Assembly (NCBI GenBank): GCA_900318335.1
Contig: ONKF01000009.1
Span: 1-64,000, forward strand
From: an uncultured Prevotellaceae bacterium
GTDB lineage: Bacteria > Bacteroidota > Bacteroidia > Bacteroidales > Muribaculaceae
Length of the DNA stretch: 64,000 nucleotides
Reading direction: 5' to 3'
In this document: positions 8,441-18,698 of the stretch, in pieces
How the letters are laid out: every line of letters begins with the position of its first letter
How positions within the stretch are numbered: position 1 is the first letter of the stretch
The notes under the pieces: model-generated
Told to the model about the DNA's origin: nothing
Databases searched by the model: none
Seen by the model: the letters and a program-made list of their open reading frames with translations, nothing else
Made by a program: the position numbers and the translations under genes

Positions 8441-8550
8441 GTCGTTTAAATTTTTTTGGTTAATACTAAATTTGATTATACTTGTTACAGAGGGTTGTAT
8501 CTCTATATATAAATATACTTGTCCGGTTATATAATCATTGAACAGTGATG

Positions 8551-8580
8551 CAAAATTACTAACAATTTTCTATTCCCAAC
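8551..8580 (-). promoter_or_regulatory. promoter of the 7580 secreted protein
   Basis: GTTG at 8580..8577 and TAATTTTG at 8558..8551 with an 18-nt spacer. Confidence 0.55.
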
Positions 8581-8602
8581 GGGTTAAATACATTTTTTTT
8601 AG

Positions 8603-8610
8603 TAAGTTTG
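8603..8610 (+). promoter_or_regulatory. TAnnTTTG box for the NhaC-type antiporter
   Basis: TAAGTTTG, 37 nt before the ATG at 8648. No clear -33 element in the T-rich upstream run. Confidence 0.5.
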
Positions 8611-8647
8611 CGCTTTGAATATGTCATTCCTCTAAATACGATTAAAT

Positions 8648-10132
8648 ATGTCCCAGATAAAAAGTCCGCATCCCCTTATAGCCTGCATACCCCTTGTTGT
8701 GCTCATCGGTCTGCTGGCCATCGTGATCACGCTGTTCGGCAGCGACTCGTTGAGTGGTGGCAGCCAGATAGCCCTGATCATGGGCATGGCAGTGTGTGTG
8801 CTGATTTCGATGGCCTATTACCATGTGCCCTGGAGCGCGTTCGAGAAACAGTTCGCACGGACTATGGGTGGCATATTCATCACACTGCTCATCCTGCTGA
8901 CTGTGGGTATGCTGTCAGGGTCATGGATGGTGAGCGGTGTTGTGCCCTCACTCATCTATTATGGTATTAAAATTCTGTCACCGCAGTTTTTTCTCGTGAG
9001 CGCATGCGCCATCTGTGCCTTGGTGTCACTGCTATCGGGCAGCTCGTGGACAACAATCGCGACCATCGGTGTGGCACTGTTGGGCATCGGCCAGGCATTA
9101 GGCATATCGGAGGCATGGACTGCTGGAGCCATCATCTCGGGGGCCTACTTCGGTGACAAGATGTCTCCGCTGAGCGACACCACTATCCTCGCTTCATCGG
9201 CAGTCAGGGTGGATATCTTTGAACACATCCGATACATGATGCACACCACAGTTCCCACCATCAGCATCACCCTGCTCATCTTCCTGGTCGCTGGCCTTGG
9301 TCATGGCGGCAGCGGTGAACTGCATGTCGAAGAATTCACCCAGGGACTGACGTCAACTTTCAATATCTCGGCATGGACACTGCTGGTTCCCGTTTTGACG
9401 GGTGTCCTCATAGCCAAGAAAGTGCCTTCGGCCATTGTGCTGTTTGCTTCGTCTATCGCGGCCGGCATTACCGCGCTGGTGCTGCAACCCCACTTGTTGA
9501 GCGAAATCGCTGCCGATACCTCGCTAAGCACTCCCGCAGCCCTTACCAAGGGGCTTGCCATCACTTTCTATGGGTCGACGGCCATCCAGACAGGCAGTGA
9601 AGCCCTTAATGACCTGGTATCAACTGGTGGTATGGCCGGAATGCTCAACACCATCTGGCTCATCATTTGTGCCATGTGTTTTGGCGCGGCAATGGTGGCC
9701 AGCGGCATGATTCAGAGCATTACAGGAGTGATTGTCAGCTGGATACGCACGCGTTTCAGCCTTGTTTCCTCGACAGTTGCCACGGGCCTGCTGATGAACA
9801 TCGCCACCGGTGACCAGTTCATCAGCATCGTATTGTCGGCCGACATGTTCCGTGGGGTCTATGAGCGGGAAGGTTATGAGCCTCGACTCTTGAGCCGCAC
9901 CACCGAGGATGCCGTGACAGTAACCTCGGTTCTTGTGCCGTGGAACACGTGCGGCATGACCCAAGCAACCGTCCTTGGGGTCCCCACCCTCGTCTATCTC
10001 CCCTACTGCTTCTTTAATATCCTGAGTCCGTTGATGACCATGCTGGTTGCCGCACTGGGCTGGAAAATCAAGCGGAATAAACCTGAAGAGAAAGCCGTTG
10101 TTGACGAAGAGGTTCAGCGAAGCAACCAGTAA
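8648..10132 (+). CDS. NhaC-family Na+/H+ antiporter
   Basis: A 494-residue inner-membrane transporter with about 11-13 hydrophobic segments. The signature GAYFGDKMSPLSDTT (about 180-195) is the conserved NhaC core motif, and SLLSGSSWTTIATIG precedes it. Members exchange Na+ (or organic anions such as malate with lactate in MleN-like relatives) for protons, so the exact substrate is open. The C-terminus is charged (KIKRNKPEEKAVVDEEVQ) and cytoplasmic. Its last 19 bases overlap the 3' end of the converging aminopeptidase gene. Confidence 0.88.
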   Translation: MSQIKSPHPLIACIPLVVLIGLLAIVITLFGSDSLSGGSQIALIMGMAVCVLISMAYYHVPWSAFEKQFARTMGGIFITLLILLTVGMLSGSWMVSGVVPSLIYYGIKILSPQFFLVSACAICALVSLLSGSSWTTIATIGVALLGIGQALGISEAWTAGAIISGAYFGDKMSPLSDTTILASSAVRVDIFEHIRYMMHTTVPTISITLLIFLVAGLGHGGSGELHVEEFTQGLTSTFNISAWTLLVPVLTGVLIAKKVPSAIVLFASSIAAGITALVLQPHLLSEIAADTSLSTPAALTKGLAITFYGSTAIQTGSEALNDLVSTGGMAGMLNTIWLIICAMCFGAAMVASGMIQSITGVIVSWIRTRFSLVSSTVATGLLMNIATGDQFISIVLSADMFRGVYEREGYEPRLLSRTTEDAVTVTSVLVPWNTCGMTQATVLGVPTLVYLPYCFFNILSPLMTMLVAALGWKIKRNKPEEKAVVDEEVQRSNQ

Positions 10133-12573
10133 GCGTTTTCTTTGAGTTTGTTCATCAAGGCCGGTTCCAAGTCAGGATGAACTTCAATCCATTGCCTCAC
10201 GATGGCTTTGGCCTCATTGCTATTGTGACCCGAAAGCAAACCTGAGAGCCAATAACCCGGGAAGAAAATGTCGCCCGTACGCTGCACATCCTCAAGGGCA
10301 TCAAGCCCCTGAACGATATAGCGGTTGCTGAAAGGCTCCCTCGTCGGGTCGTTGAGCAACGCCAGCATATCCCGTGCCCAGGGCTCGACACGGCGGTTCT
10401 CGGCCCGTAACAGCTCGTTGAACAGTTGCTGCTGCACTTGCGTGTCGGGATTGCAGGCGCGGGAGATGAAATCAAACTCACGCCGCTGATCTTCATTCTT
10501 CAGGCGCTCACGTTGCACTTCAAGAACCTGTTGCCACTGCTGCGGCAACATGATGGAAAGGTGATAGGCCATACGCATATAGTCGCGCTGATTCAGGAAA
10601 GTAGCGTTCTGCTTTTCCCAGATGCCATACAGCTTGTTCAAGACTTTGGGTGATACGGCATTGAGCGAGAGTTGGCGCAACAACGTCTGGCGAACAGATT
10701 GCAACCTGTGCTGTTGAAACAATTTATACAGGCGCTGCTCTATAGCGGCTCGATCTTTGCGGTCAAGGCATGTCATCACGTCGCCTATGTAGCGGCATGT
10801 TGTCGAAGCGATCAGTTCGTTGTTCTCATGCTCAAGAAACTTGAGCAGCACCTTTGCGAGGTCGCTTGCGGTGATGTTGCTCAGATGGAAGTTCTCATAG
10901 AGGTTGAGCACTGCGGCATAACGAGCCAGGTCATTGTCGGCCATCGTTTCCCAGGCCTTGGACATCCTTGCAATGCCTTCACGATCAAGTTTAAACTGGC
11001 CATAGCCCTCGGCGTTGCTGTTGACAAACAGGCCCTTGCCATAACTCAAGTCGAGCAAATAGTCGTAGTCTTTCATATAGATGGGATGCTGGCAAAACCT
11101 GCCGTTCTCATCAAGATAGCCGATGTCAAAGCCTTGTTTCCATACCAGATGACGGCCGTAGGGGTCGTACTGTACCACACGGACAGCGTCGAGCATATGG
11201 ACGCCCGAGGATATGACCGGCATTCCTTTCTGCTTCACCCACACATCGCTGAAGGATTGCGCGCTGTGCTCAGGGTTAAAACGGTCGAGTTCGACAATCA
11301 GGTCATCCCACGAAGCATTGCTGTAGGCATAACGGCTGAGGTAGCAGCGCAGGCCCTCACGCAAGGCGTCGGCGCCCTTGTCCTGTTCGAGTTTGCTCAT
11401 CATGATGGGCGCCTTGTGGTAGATGATGTTGCCATAGAGCAAGCCTGCCTTATTCAGGTTGTCTAACGGCTGCTGAATGGGGTGCGTTCCCTGGGTGCGG
11501 TCGGTAGCGAGAGCCAACGGGTAATGCGACTTGATGAAGGCCAGGTCATGGTTAATCCCGGGGAACTGCTCACGCGATATTTTATCGGCCATGAAGTTGG
11601 CATACACTTCCTTGGTCCACACGTCATCAAACCATCTCATTGTCACCAGGTCACCAAACCACATGTGAGCCGTCTCGTGCGCTATCAAATTGAGACGTGA
11701 CATCTCCTCGTCGGGAGTCGGCTCAGGTCCAAGAAAAATGCGTTGGTCATTGAACTGAATGCAGCCTGGATGTTCCATGCCTCCGAACTGATAGCCCGGC
11801 AGCACGACAAAACCATAGTGTTCAAAGGGGTACGGAATGCCAGTATAGTCCTCCATCCACCGCAACGACAAGGCCACCTGGTCAAACACGATGGGCAGTT
11901 GGGCCACCTTGACAGAATCTGTCTCGCGATAGAATGCCGTCAACAAGCGACCGTCACGCGTGGCGGTCTTCACGCCGAAACTTCCTGCCGTAAATGAAAA
12001 CAGATAGGTTGGAATAGGTTTACGCGTCTGGTTGCTGATACTCACCCACCCCTCTGGAATGTTCAGTTTCAAGCCAAAAACCGCCTTCAAATCCGGTTGG
12101 TCAAAGCACGGGAATGCGCTACGGGCATGGTCGGGAACAAACAAGGTGTACATGTAGTCCTCGTTGCGGTTCAGGGCCTTGTCACCGCTATAACCGCCAA
12201 TCGTAACCGAATTCCTGCCTTGCACAAGAAATTGTGAGGGTATCACAACGTGCTCGTTGAGGACAACAGTCTTCATGGTCTGTCCATTAACAACCAATTC
12301 CCGGGACAGTTGAGACGCTTCGCCCTGGAAGTCAATCTGCAGGTCTTCTTCACCCGACCAATTGAACGATAATGTTTCCTCAAATGAGACAGGCTTTGTC
12401 TTCAGGGCTGGCACAGTGAACGTGAGGCTGTAATTCACGTCACTGATGTGGGCCGAGCGATAGATGGCCAGTTCATGGGACACACCATCGACAACAGGGA
12501 TAGCAGCAAGCACCTCAAGGGACGTCAACGCCGCGAGTAAAGCAAAATAAAAATAAATAACAGACCGTTTCAT
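10114..12573 (-). CDS. M1 family aminopeptidase
   Basis: An 819-residue gluzincin with an N-terminal signal peptide (about 1-23), so periplasmic or outer-membrane facing. The exopeptidase motif is GGMEHPG (264-270; more usually GAMEN). The zinc site is HETAH (His299, Glu300, His303) with the third ligand Glu322 in TKEVYANF. The N-terminal beta domain and a C-terminal HEAT-like helical region follow the usual M1 order. Length is normal for the family. It probably trims exported or imported peptides from the N-terminus. A TAnnTTTG box at 12656..12649 lies about 75 nt upstream. Confidence 0.92.
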   Translation of the reverse strand: MKRSVIYFYFALLAALTSLEVLAAIPVVDGVSHELAIYRSAHISDVNYSLTFTVPALKTKPVSFEETLSFNWSGEEDLQIDFQGEASQLSRELVVNGQTMKTVVLNEHVVIPSQFLVQGRNSVTIGGYSGDKALNRNEDYMYTLFVPDHARSAFPCFDQPDLKAVFGLKLNIPEGWVSISNQTRKPIPTYLFSFTAGSFGVKTATRDGRLLTAFYRETDSVKVAQLPIVFDQVALSLRWMEDYTGIPYPFEHYGFVVLPGYQFGGMEHPGCIQFNDQRIFLGPEPTPDEEMSRLNLIAHETAHMWFGDLVTMRWFDDVWTKEVYANFMADKISREQFPGINHDLAFIKSHYPLALATDRTQGTHPIQQPLDNLNKAGLLYGNIIYHKAPIMMSKLEQDKGADALREGLRCYLSRYAYSNASWDDLIVELDRFNPEHSAQSFSDVWVKQKGMPVISSGVHMLDAVRVVQYDPYGRHLVWKQGFDIGYLDENGRFCQHPIYMKDYDYLLDLSYGKGLFVNSNAEGYGQFKLDREGIARMSKAWETMADNDLARYAAVLNLYENFHLSNITASDLAKVLLKFLEHENNELIASTTCRYIGDVMTCLDRKDRAAIEQRLYKLFQQHRLQSVRQTLLRQLSLNAVSPKVLNKLYGIWEKQNATFLNQRDYMRMAYHLSIMLPQQWQQVLEVQRERLKNEDQRREFDFISRACNPDTQVQQQLFNELLRAENRRVEPWARDMLALLNDPTREPFSNRYIVQGLDALEDVQRTGDIFFPGYWLSGLLSGHNSNEAKAIVRQWIEVHPDLEPALMNKLKENAYWLLR

Positions 12574-12648
12574 GACTATTCCATTAATAAGAACACTGGC
12601 GGAGGGGCTACAGTCTGCATCCTCCTCAGTAAAGTTTTATCATTACGG

Positions 12649-12656
12649 CAAAGGTA
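12649..12656 (-). promoter_or_regulatory. TAnnTTTG box for the M1 aminopeptidase
   Basis: TACCTTTG on the minus strand in the gap behind the groEL terminator. Confidence 0.5.
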
Positions 12657-12699
12657 ATCATTTTCTTGGAAAATAATGGTCATCAGTGATTTCTCAATG

Positions 12700-12734
12700 A
12701 AAAACCCCTGCCTGGCAACGCGCCAAACAGGGGC
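12700..12734 (-). terminator. groEL terminator
   Basis: On the minus strand CCCCTG (12733-12728) pairs with CAGGGG (12710-12705), with an inner TGGC/GCCA pairing. TTTTT follows at 12704-12700. Confidence 0.85.
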
Positions 12735-12784
12735 AATTCTGCTAAGATTATTGTATTACTATGAAACAGCTCTAAGGGATGGGA

Positions 12785-14443
<1,659 letters not shown>

Positions 14444-14461
14444 TTAGTCGTAAGTAAGATT

Positions 14462-14525
14462 TCTGTTGGCGAATGCCTCTTTAAACTTTAAACACTAAAC
14501 TCTAAACTGCGAGCGCAGCGAGCAT
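14462..14525 (-). repeat. dispersed intergenic repeat, copy A
   Basis: Reading leftward from the groES stop codon: GCTCGCTGCGCTCGCAG, then tandem GTTTAGAGTTTA and GTTTAAAG units, then GGCATTCGCCAAC. Bases 14497-14525 are identical to 25088-25116 behind fabD over 29 bp. The repeat touches the groES stop codon. Confidence 0.8.
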
Positions 14526-14797
14526 TAGTCCATGACGATGGCCAGGATGTCGTTCTGACGCATCATGAGCAGTTTTTCACCGTCGATTTCAATCTCATTG
14601 CCTGCATACTTGCCATAGAGCACAGTATCACCGGGCTTTACAATCATTTCCTCGTCCTTGGTGCCATTGCCTGCTGCACGAACGATGCCCTTGAGGGGCT
14701 TTTCCTTTGCGCTGTCGGGGATGATAATACCGCCAACAACTTCCTCTGCCTTAGCCGGTTCAACGAGAACACGGTCATTTAATGGTTTAATAGTCAT
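14525..14797 (-). CDS. groES: co-chaperonin GroES
   Basis: A 90-residue Hsp10 subunit. [12 protein letters not shown] at the N-terminus, the mobile loop region with [13 protein letters not shown] (about 22-34) and the C-terminal [17 protein letters not shown] motif are all typical. It caps the GroEL ring. First gene of the groES-groEL unit. Confidence 0.97.
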   Translation of the reverse strand: MTIKPLNDRVLVEPAKAEEVVGGIIIPDSAKEKPLKGIVRAAGNGTKDEEMIVKPGDTVLYGKYAGNEIEIDGEKLLMMRQNDILAIVMD

Positions 14798-14843
14798 GAT
14801 TTTTTTAATGATTTATATGTTAGTTTGAATTTTATGTTAATTT

Positions 14844-14867
14844 CTCGCTCTGCAAAACTGCAACGAG
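14844..14867. promoter_or_regulatory. imperfect palindrome upstream of groES
   Basis: CTCG (14844-14847) and CGAG (14864-14867) bracket an inner TGCA-AAAC-TGCA. It lies about 50 nt ahead of the groES ATG. It is not a CIRCE element. A weak TAnnTTTG-like CAGTTTTG overlaps it on the minus strand, so it may mark the heat-shock control region. Confidence 0.3.
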
Positions 14868-14930
14868 TGTGCCAACGGCCAAAAGCCGACATCATCAAGA
14901 CAATTTGTCACCCCACCCTGCCAATTTGGA

Positions 14931-14975
14931 CAAAACGATGTGACCGCACCCCTATCACACAGGGCACGGTCACAT
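14931..14975 (-). terminator. terminator of the flippase/ThDP operon
   Basis: On the minus strand ATGTGACCG (14975-14967) pairs with CGGTCACAT (14946-14938), extended by imperfect GC pairing. CGTTTTG follows. It lies 25 nt past the stop at 15000. Confidence 0.7.
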
Positions 14976-14999
14976 TATTAAATACTTATGTTGAATGAA

Positions 15000-16745
15000 T
15001 TATTTCCTGATGATTTGGCCAATCTTGCTGGTGAGTTTGTCGCCCAGGACATTGCGCGCCAGTTGCTTGAGAGAGCCCGTGCTGTCGGCAAGCGTGGTGC
15101 GCACCAGTCGTATGGCATCGCTCTCGTCATCAGAGTCGGTAAAGACCTCCAGCACGACAGGACGCTGCTTGGGCTCAGGGCTGAAGAAACTGTCACAGAC
15201 GGCAAGATATTCTTCCTTGCTGGTAGCGCACATGTACTCAAAACCCAGATCCTGGGCATAGTGCTTGACCAGTTCGGGTGACTTGTTGCCAAAATGTCCT
15301 GCTGCCGCCATAAACTTGTCACCGTCCTCGCCAAAACGTGAGGCAGGATGGTCGGAGTTATGGAACTCGGTGCCACGGCCATTGTTAATGAGCATGATAC
15401 GCACATTATTGCCCACATGACGGTTACCCAGCACGTTAAGGTCGTAGAAGAATGCCAGGTCCCCCACCACGGCGAAACACAGTCTATCAGTATTGACCAG
15501 CGAAGCGCCAATGAGGGTGGACACATCACCATCGATGCCAAATCCGCCCACGTTGCAGGCCGTAGTCACACTCTTGGGCAAGTCAAAATAGCTCCAGCAT
15601 CGCAATGAGTTGAGGATTCCGACGTGCAGCACCGAGCCTTCGGGCAATCGGTTGACGCTGTTACGGGCAATCCACACGTTGGAGAAGGGGAACTCGGGAA
15701 GGGCGGCAAGTGCTTGCTTGTGATAGTTCAGGCAAGTGTCGAGATAAGACCGGCGGGGAGTTGCCTCGCTTTGGGCATAGTGGTTGAAGAAGGTCACCTC
15801 CTCCATCTCAAACACATAGGTCAATTTCTTGAATCGGTCACGTAACTCCCCATCGGGGTTCACACGCCAGACGTTGTCGGGAACCAGGTTGTCCATCGAG
15901 TAGTCACCACTCACCTCCCCGATGTGGATCATGAGATTGGGACATATAGGCTCCTTGCCCCAGTCAAACTGGGACGCCAACAAGGCGGGGTGGTACTCAT
16001 ACTCGCCATGATAGCCACTCGTGAGATCGCCAAACACGACCGCATTATGGCTGGCGCAGAAGGCATCAACCGCCTGGGTCAATTCCTTGCCAAACGGCTG
16101 GTGGGCACCGACAAAAATGCCGATTTTCCCCTCGGTAGGCAAGGCAGGGAATTCATCATGTGGCATGATGCGGCGTATCACTCTTGCAGGAGGCAGTTCA
16201 CGCAGTGAGAAGTCCTGATTATAACCCGTTTCCAGGTTAATGTGAACCGGGCCACCGCCATGATGGCGCAGGGCAAGCAACGCCCTGTTGGCTTTGATTT
16301 CACAATCCCACTCCTCTTCGCTGTTACGCACCATGTTGAGCAGGATGGTCTCATGCACGGTGTCGGCCTGCTGGAGCGAACGGTCAATGACCTGAGGCAC
16401 AAGATGTCCCACCCTGACGGGATTTTGGGTCGATGTGACAGCAAGAACGGGCAGCTTGCGGTAATGGGCTTCGGTCAGGCCTGAGATATAGTTGCGGGAA
16501 GCGGTGGCGCCTGTGCAGCTCAACACGACAGGTTCGCCGCTCTCACTGGCGATGCCACAGGCAATATAGGCTGCCGAGCGTTCATCCACCGACGAGAACA
16601 CCTTGAAGTAAGGGTCATTCTGGACACTCGCCACAAAGTTGATATTGGTTGTGCCAGGCGATGCTATCACATACCTGATACCGTGGGCCTTGAGCAATGC
16701 AACAAGAATCTGCACGTTACGCTCTGCTGAATAGAATTTGTCCAT
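15000..16745 (-). CDS. MenD-like thiamine-diphosphate enzyme
   Basis: A 581-residue ThDP-dependent enzyme, last gene of a five-gene operon. The N-terminal PYR domain has SPGTTN and the catalytic-type Glu in SVDERSAAYIACG. The C-terminal PP domain has the ThDP motif starting VVGDLAFFY and ending IMLINN. MenD proteins usually read SPGSRN and sit with other menaquinone genes. Here the neighbours are an SDR oxidoreductase, an acyltransferase, a PP-loop-like protein and a flippase, so a dedicated role in making a modified sugar or acyl group is more likely than menaquinone synthesis. Substrate unknown. A terminator follows. Confidence 0.7.
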   Translation of the reverse strand: MDKFYSAERNVQILVALLKAHGIRYVIASPGTTNINFVASVQNDPYFKVFSSVDERSAAYIACGIASESGEPVVLSCTGATASRNYISGLTEAHYRKLPVLAVTSTQNPVRVGHLVPQVIDRSLQQADTVHETILLNMVRNSEEEWDCEIKANRALLALRHHGGGPVHINLETGYNQDFSLRELPPARVIRRIMPHDEFPALPTEGKIGIFVGAHQPFGKELTQAVDAFCASHNAVVFGDLTSGYHGEYEYHPALLASQFDWGKEPICPNLMIHIGEVSGDYSMDNLVPDNVWRVNPDGELRDRFKKLTYVFEMEEVTFFNHYAQSEATPRRSYLDTCLNYHKQALAALPEFPFSNVWIARNSVNRLPEGSVLHVGILNSLRCWSYFDLPKSVTTACNVGGFGIDGDVSTLIGASLVNTDRLCFAVVGDLAFFYDLNVLGNRHVGNNVRIMLINNGRGTEFHNSDHPASRFGEDGDKFMAAAGHFGNKSPELVKHYAQDLGFEYMCATSKEEYLAVCDSFFSPEPKQRPVVLEVFTDSDDESDAIRLVRTTLADSTGSLKQLARNVLGDKLTSKIGQIIRK

Positions 16746-16802
16746 ATTGAGTTTTCCGTTATTTCCGTTTTGTTTGTGTTATTCAGTGTACACCGTATTC
16801 TT

Positions 16803-17615
16803 TCACTTCCACCTTGCATTGACAGTGTTGCCATTATTGCAAGTGATGATTTGTCCTGAGATGCAACCCGATGCATCCGATAGCAGGAAAGCTGCCACCT
16901 CGGCCATTTCTTCGGGCAGATATGCCCTGCCGCCCACATTGTAGCTACAATTCAGGTTTTCATCGGCATTGAAACCGGTCATGGCCGATGCGGTCACGCC
17001 TGGTGCGATGGCATTGACACGGATACCCTGCTTGGCATAGAGATAGGCAAGGCCCTGCACAAGGCTATTGACAGCTGCCTTGGTCAAACCATAGGGACGA
17101 ATATCGGCTGTCTCGCCTGTCTCAGAGGACACAAAGAGCACCTGACCTTTAACCTGGTTCTGCTCCATATATGCCAGCACCCTTTGTGAGAGGAAAAACG
17201 GCCCTTTCAGGTTGGTGGCCACTTGCTGGTCAAATCCCTCGGGTGTCACCGTCTGGAACGACTCGTGCAATGAAATCCCGGCATTATTCACCAGGCAATC
17301 GATTCCGCCCAGTTTATCATTAGCATGGCTGACAAAAGCGTCAAAGTCCTCAGTACGAGTCACATCAAGGGGGAGCATCTCGCAGCCCAATTCCGAAGAA
17401 ATCTGTTTCAACTTATCCTCGTTACGGCCAGTGATCAGAACCTTGGCCCCCTCTGCTACAAACCGTTTGGCCATGGCCTGTCCGATGCCACCAGTTCCCC
17501 CAGTCACGACAATGCGCTTACCGTCGAGCCTCCTGTCCGGATTCAGACAAGAGACTTGGGCTATAGTCACCTGTGGCCGCCTAACTGCCCTCTTTATCAG
17601 TTCTATGAATCCCAT
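16803..17615 (-). CDS. short-chain dehydrogenase/reductase
   Basis: A 270-residue SDR with an about 30-residue N-terminal extension before the Rossmann core. It shows TGGTGGIG (cofactor loop), NNAG, a catalytic Ser in VSSETG, and YGLTK with the Tyr-x-x-x-Lys pair. An Arg in TGRNEDK suggests NADP preference. A TTG at 17621 also opens the frame; the ATG at 17615 is used. It lies between the acyltransferase and the ThDP enzyme in one operon (gaps 15 and 57 nt) and probably reduces the product of its partner. Substrate unknown. Confidence 0.85.
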   Translation of the reverse strand: MGFIELIKRAVRRPQVTIAQVSCLNPDRRLDGKRIVVTGGTGGIGQAMAKRFVAEGAKVLITGRNEDKLKQISSELGCEMLPLDVTRTEDFDAFVSHANDKLGGIDCLVNNAGISLHESFQTVTPEGFDQQVATNLKGPFFLSQRVLAYMEQNQVKGQVLFVSSETGETADIRPYGLTKAAVNSLVQGLAYLYAKQGIRVNAIAPGVTASAMTGFNADENLNCSYNVGGRAYLPEEMAEVAAFLLSDASGCISGQIITCNNGNTVNARWK

Positions 17616-17630
17616 ATCCAATGAAATTTT

Positions 17631-18656
17631 TCATTTAAAACACTTTTCGATCTTGCTCCACAGCCACTTGCGCGGTTGGTCAACAATAATCGCGATCACA
17701 AACAGTGACAGCACCAGCAGCAACATGGCTGCCGAGTAATACCAGATGTCATGTGTATAAAACAGGTTATAGCAGTAACCCTTCAAATACCTGAAGCTCA
17801 CCAGCTCATCGGCATGAATCAGATACACAGCAAAACTGGATGCGCCGACAAAGTTAATGATTTTTGAACGCACTTTCAACTTTGTGAAGAACAAGCTGAA
17901 GTAAACCGAGGAAATCATTATAAACGGTGAGTTGTAAAGGAACAATTTACCATTGTGGTGCCATAGTGAAGGTGCCACATGGGCTGCCACCATCACCACA
18001 ATTGGAGTCAGAATCGAAATAGCCAGATAGATGAGCATATCCCATTTCTTGTCCAGTGAGAACCACTTGCAGCCATGCACCCTGATATACCTCGCTATCA
18101 GGTAGATGACCATGAAATGCAGCAACGAATACCCCCCGTCAAAAAGCAGGTAATCGACAAACCAGCCAAAGATGAGGTCGAGGGCAATAAAAAACCATAT
18201 TGTCCTGCGCGCCACAACCTTAGTGGCATTATCGATAAAGGTATTCAGTATCGGAGACAACAGGTACAGGGCGATATAACAAGCCAGGAACCAATAATCA
18301 AAGAAATTGGAATGGGCGATAAACCCCTTTATATCAAAGGGTATTATGCCCGCAGCGCAGAATGAGAAATAGAGCAGGAAGCTATAAAAAAGAATCTGGA
18401 ACAACAAGTTTGCAAAGCCCTTGACCGATTGCCTGATAGAGAACCATCCCGAGATGAAAACGAAGCAATTCACACAGACGATGGCAAAAGACTCGACCAG
18501 ATACTGGCCCGAAGCCTTGAGAAATTCAGTCCTGCAGAAGTCGAGTGACGGTTCTCCCAGCGCCCAGAAGTCGGTATGGACCAGGACCACCATTGCCATG
18601 GCAATAATCCTGAGCAATTCCACTCCCGATAGCCTCGTTTCCCTTGATGTACCCAT
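17631..18656 (-). CDS. membrane acyltransferase (acyltransferase-3 type)
   Basis: A 341-residue polytopic protein with about 10 hydrophobic segments. The start, SGVELLRIIAMAMVVLVH, is the family hallmark, with the conserved His in the first membrane helix. Members O-acylate sugars of exopolysaccharide, O-antigen or peptidoglycan using acyl-CoA from the cytoplasm. No C-terminal SGNH domain is attached. Its place between a PP-loop-like gene and an SDR in a flippase operon supports modification of a membrane-borne glycan intermediate. Confidence 0.85.
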   Translation of the reverse strand: MGTSRETRLSGVELLRIIAMAMVVLVHTDFWALGEPSLDFCRTEFLKASGQYLVESFAIVCVNCFVFISGWFSIRQSVKGFANLLFQILFYSFLLYFSFCAAGIIPFDIKGFIAHSNFFDYWFLACYIALYLLSPILNTFIDNATKVVARRTIWFFIALDLIFGWFVDYLLFDGGYSLLHFMVIYLIARYIRVHGCKWFSLDKKWDMLIYLAISILTPIVVMVAAHVAPSLWHHNGKLFLYNSPFIMISSVYFSLFFTKLKVRSKIINFVGASSFAVYLIHADELVSFRYLKGYCYNLFYTHDIWYYSAAMLLLVLSLFVIAIIVDQPRKWLWSKIEKCFK

Positions 18657-18698
18657 TCTGTTTCAGTCCAATTTTAATTAAACATCATCTCATGCAAC

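Noticed and set aside
14844-14867. CIRCE heat-shock operator
   Set aside because: The palindrome does not match TTAGCACTC-N9-GAGTGCTAA; only a low-confidence site is listed.
15000-16745. True menaquinone MenD
   Set aside because: SPGTTN replaces SPGSRN and no other men gene is nearby, so only a MenD-like call is made.
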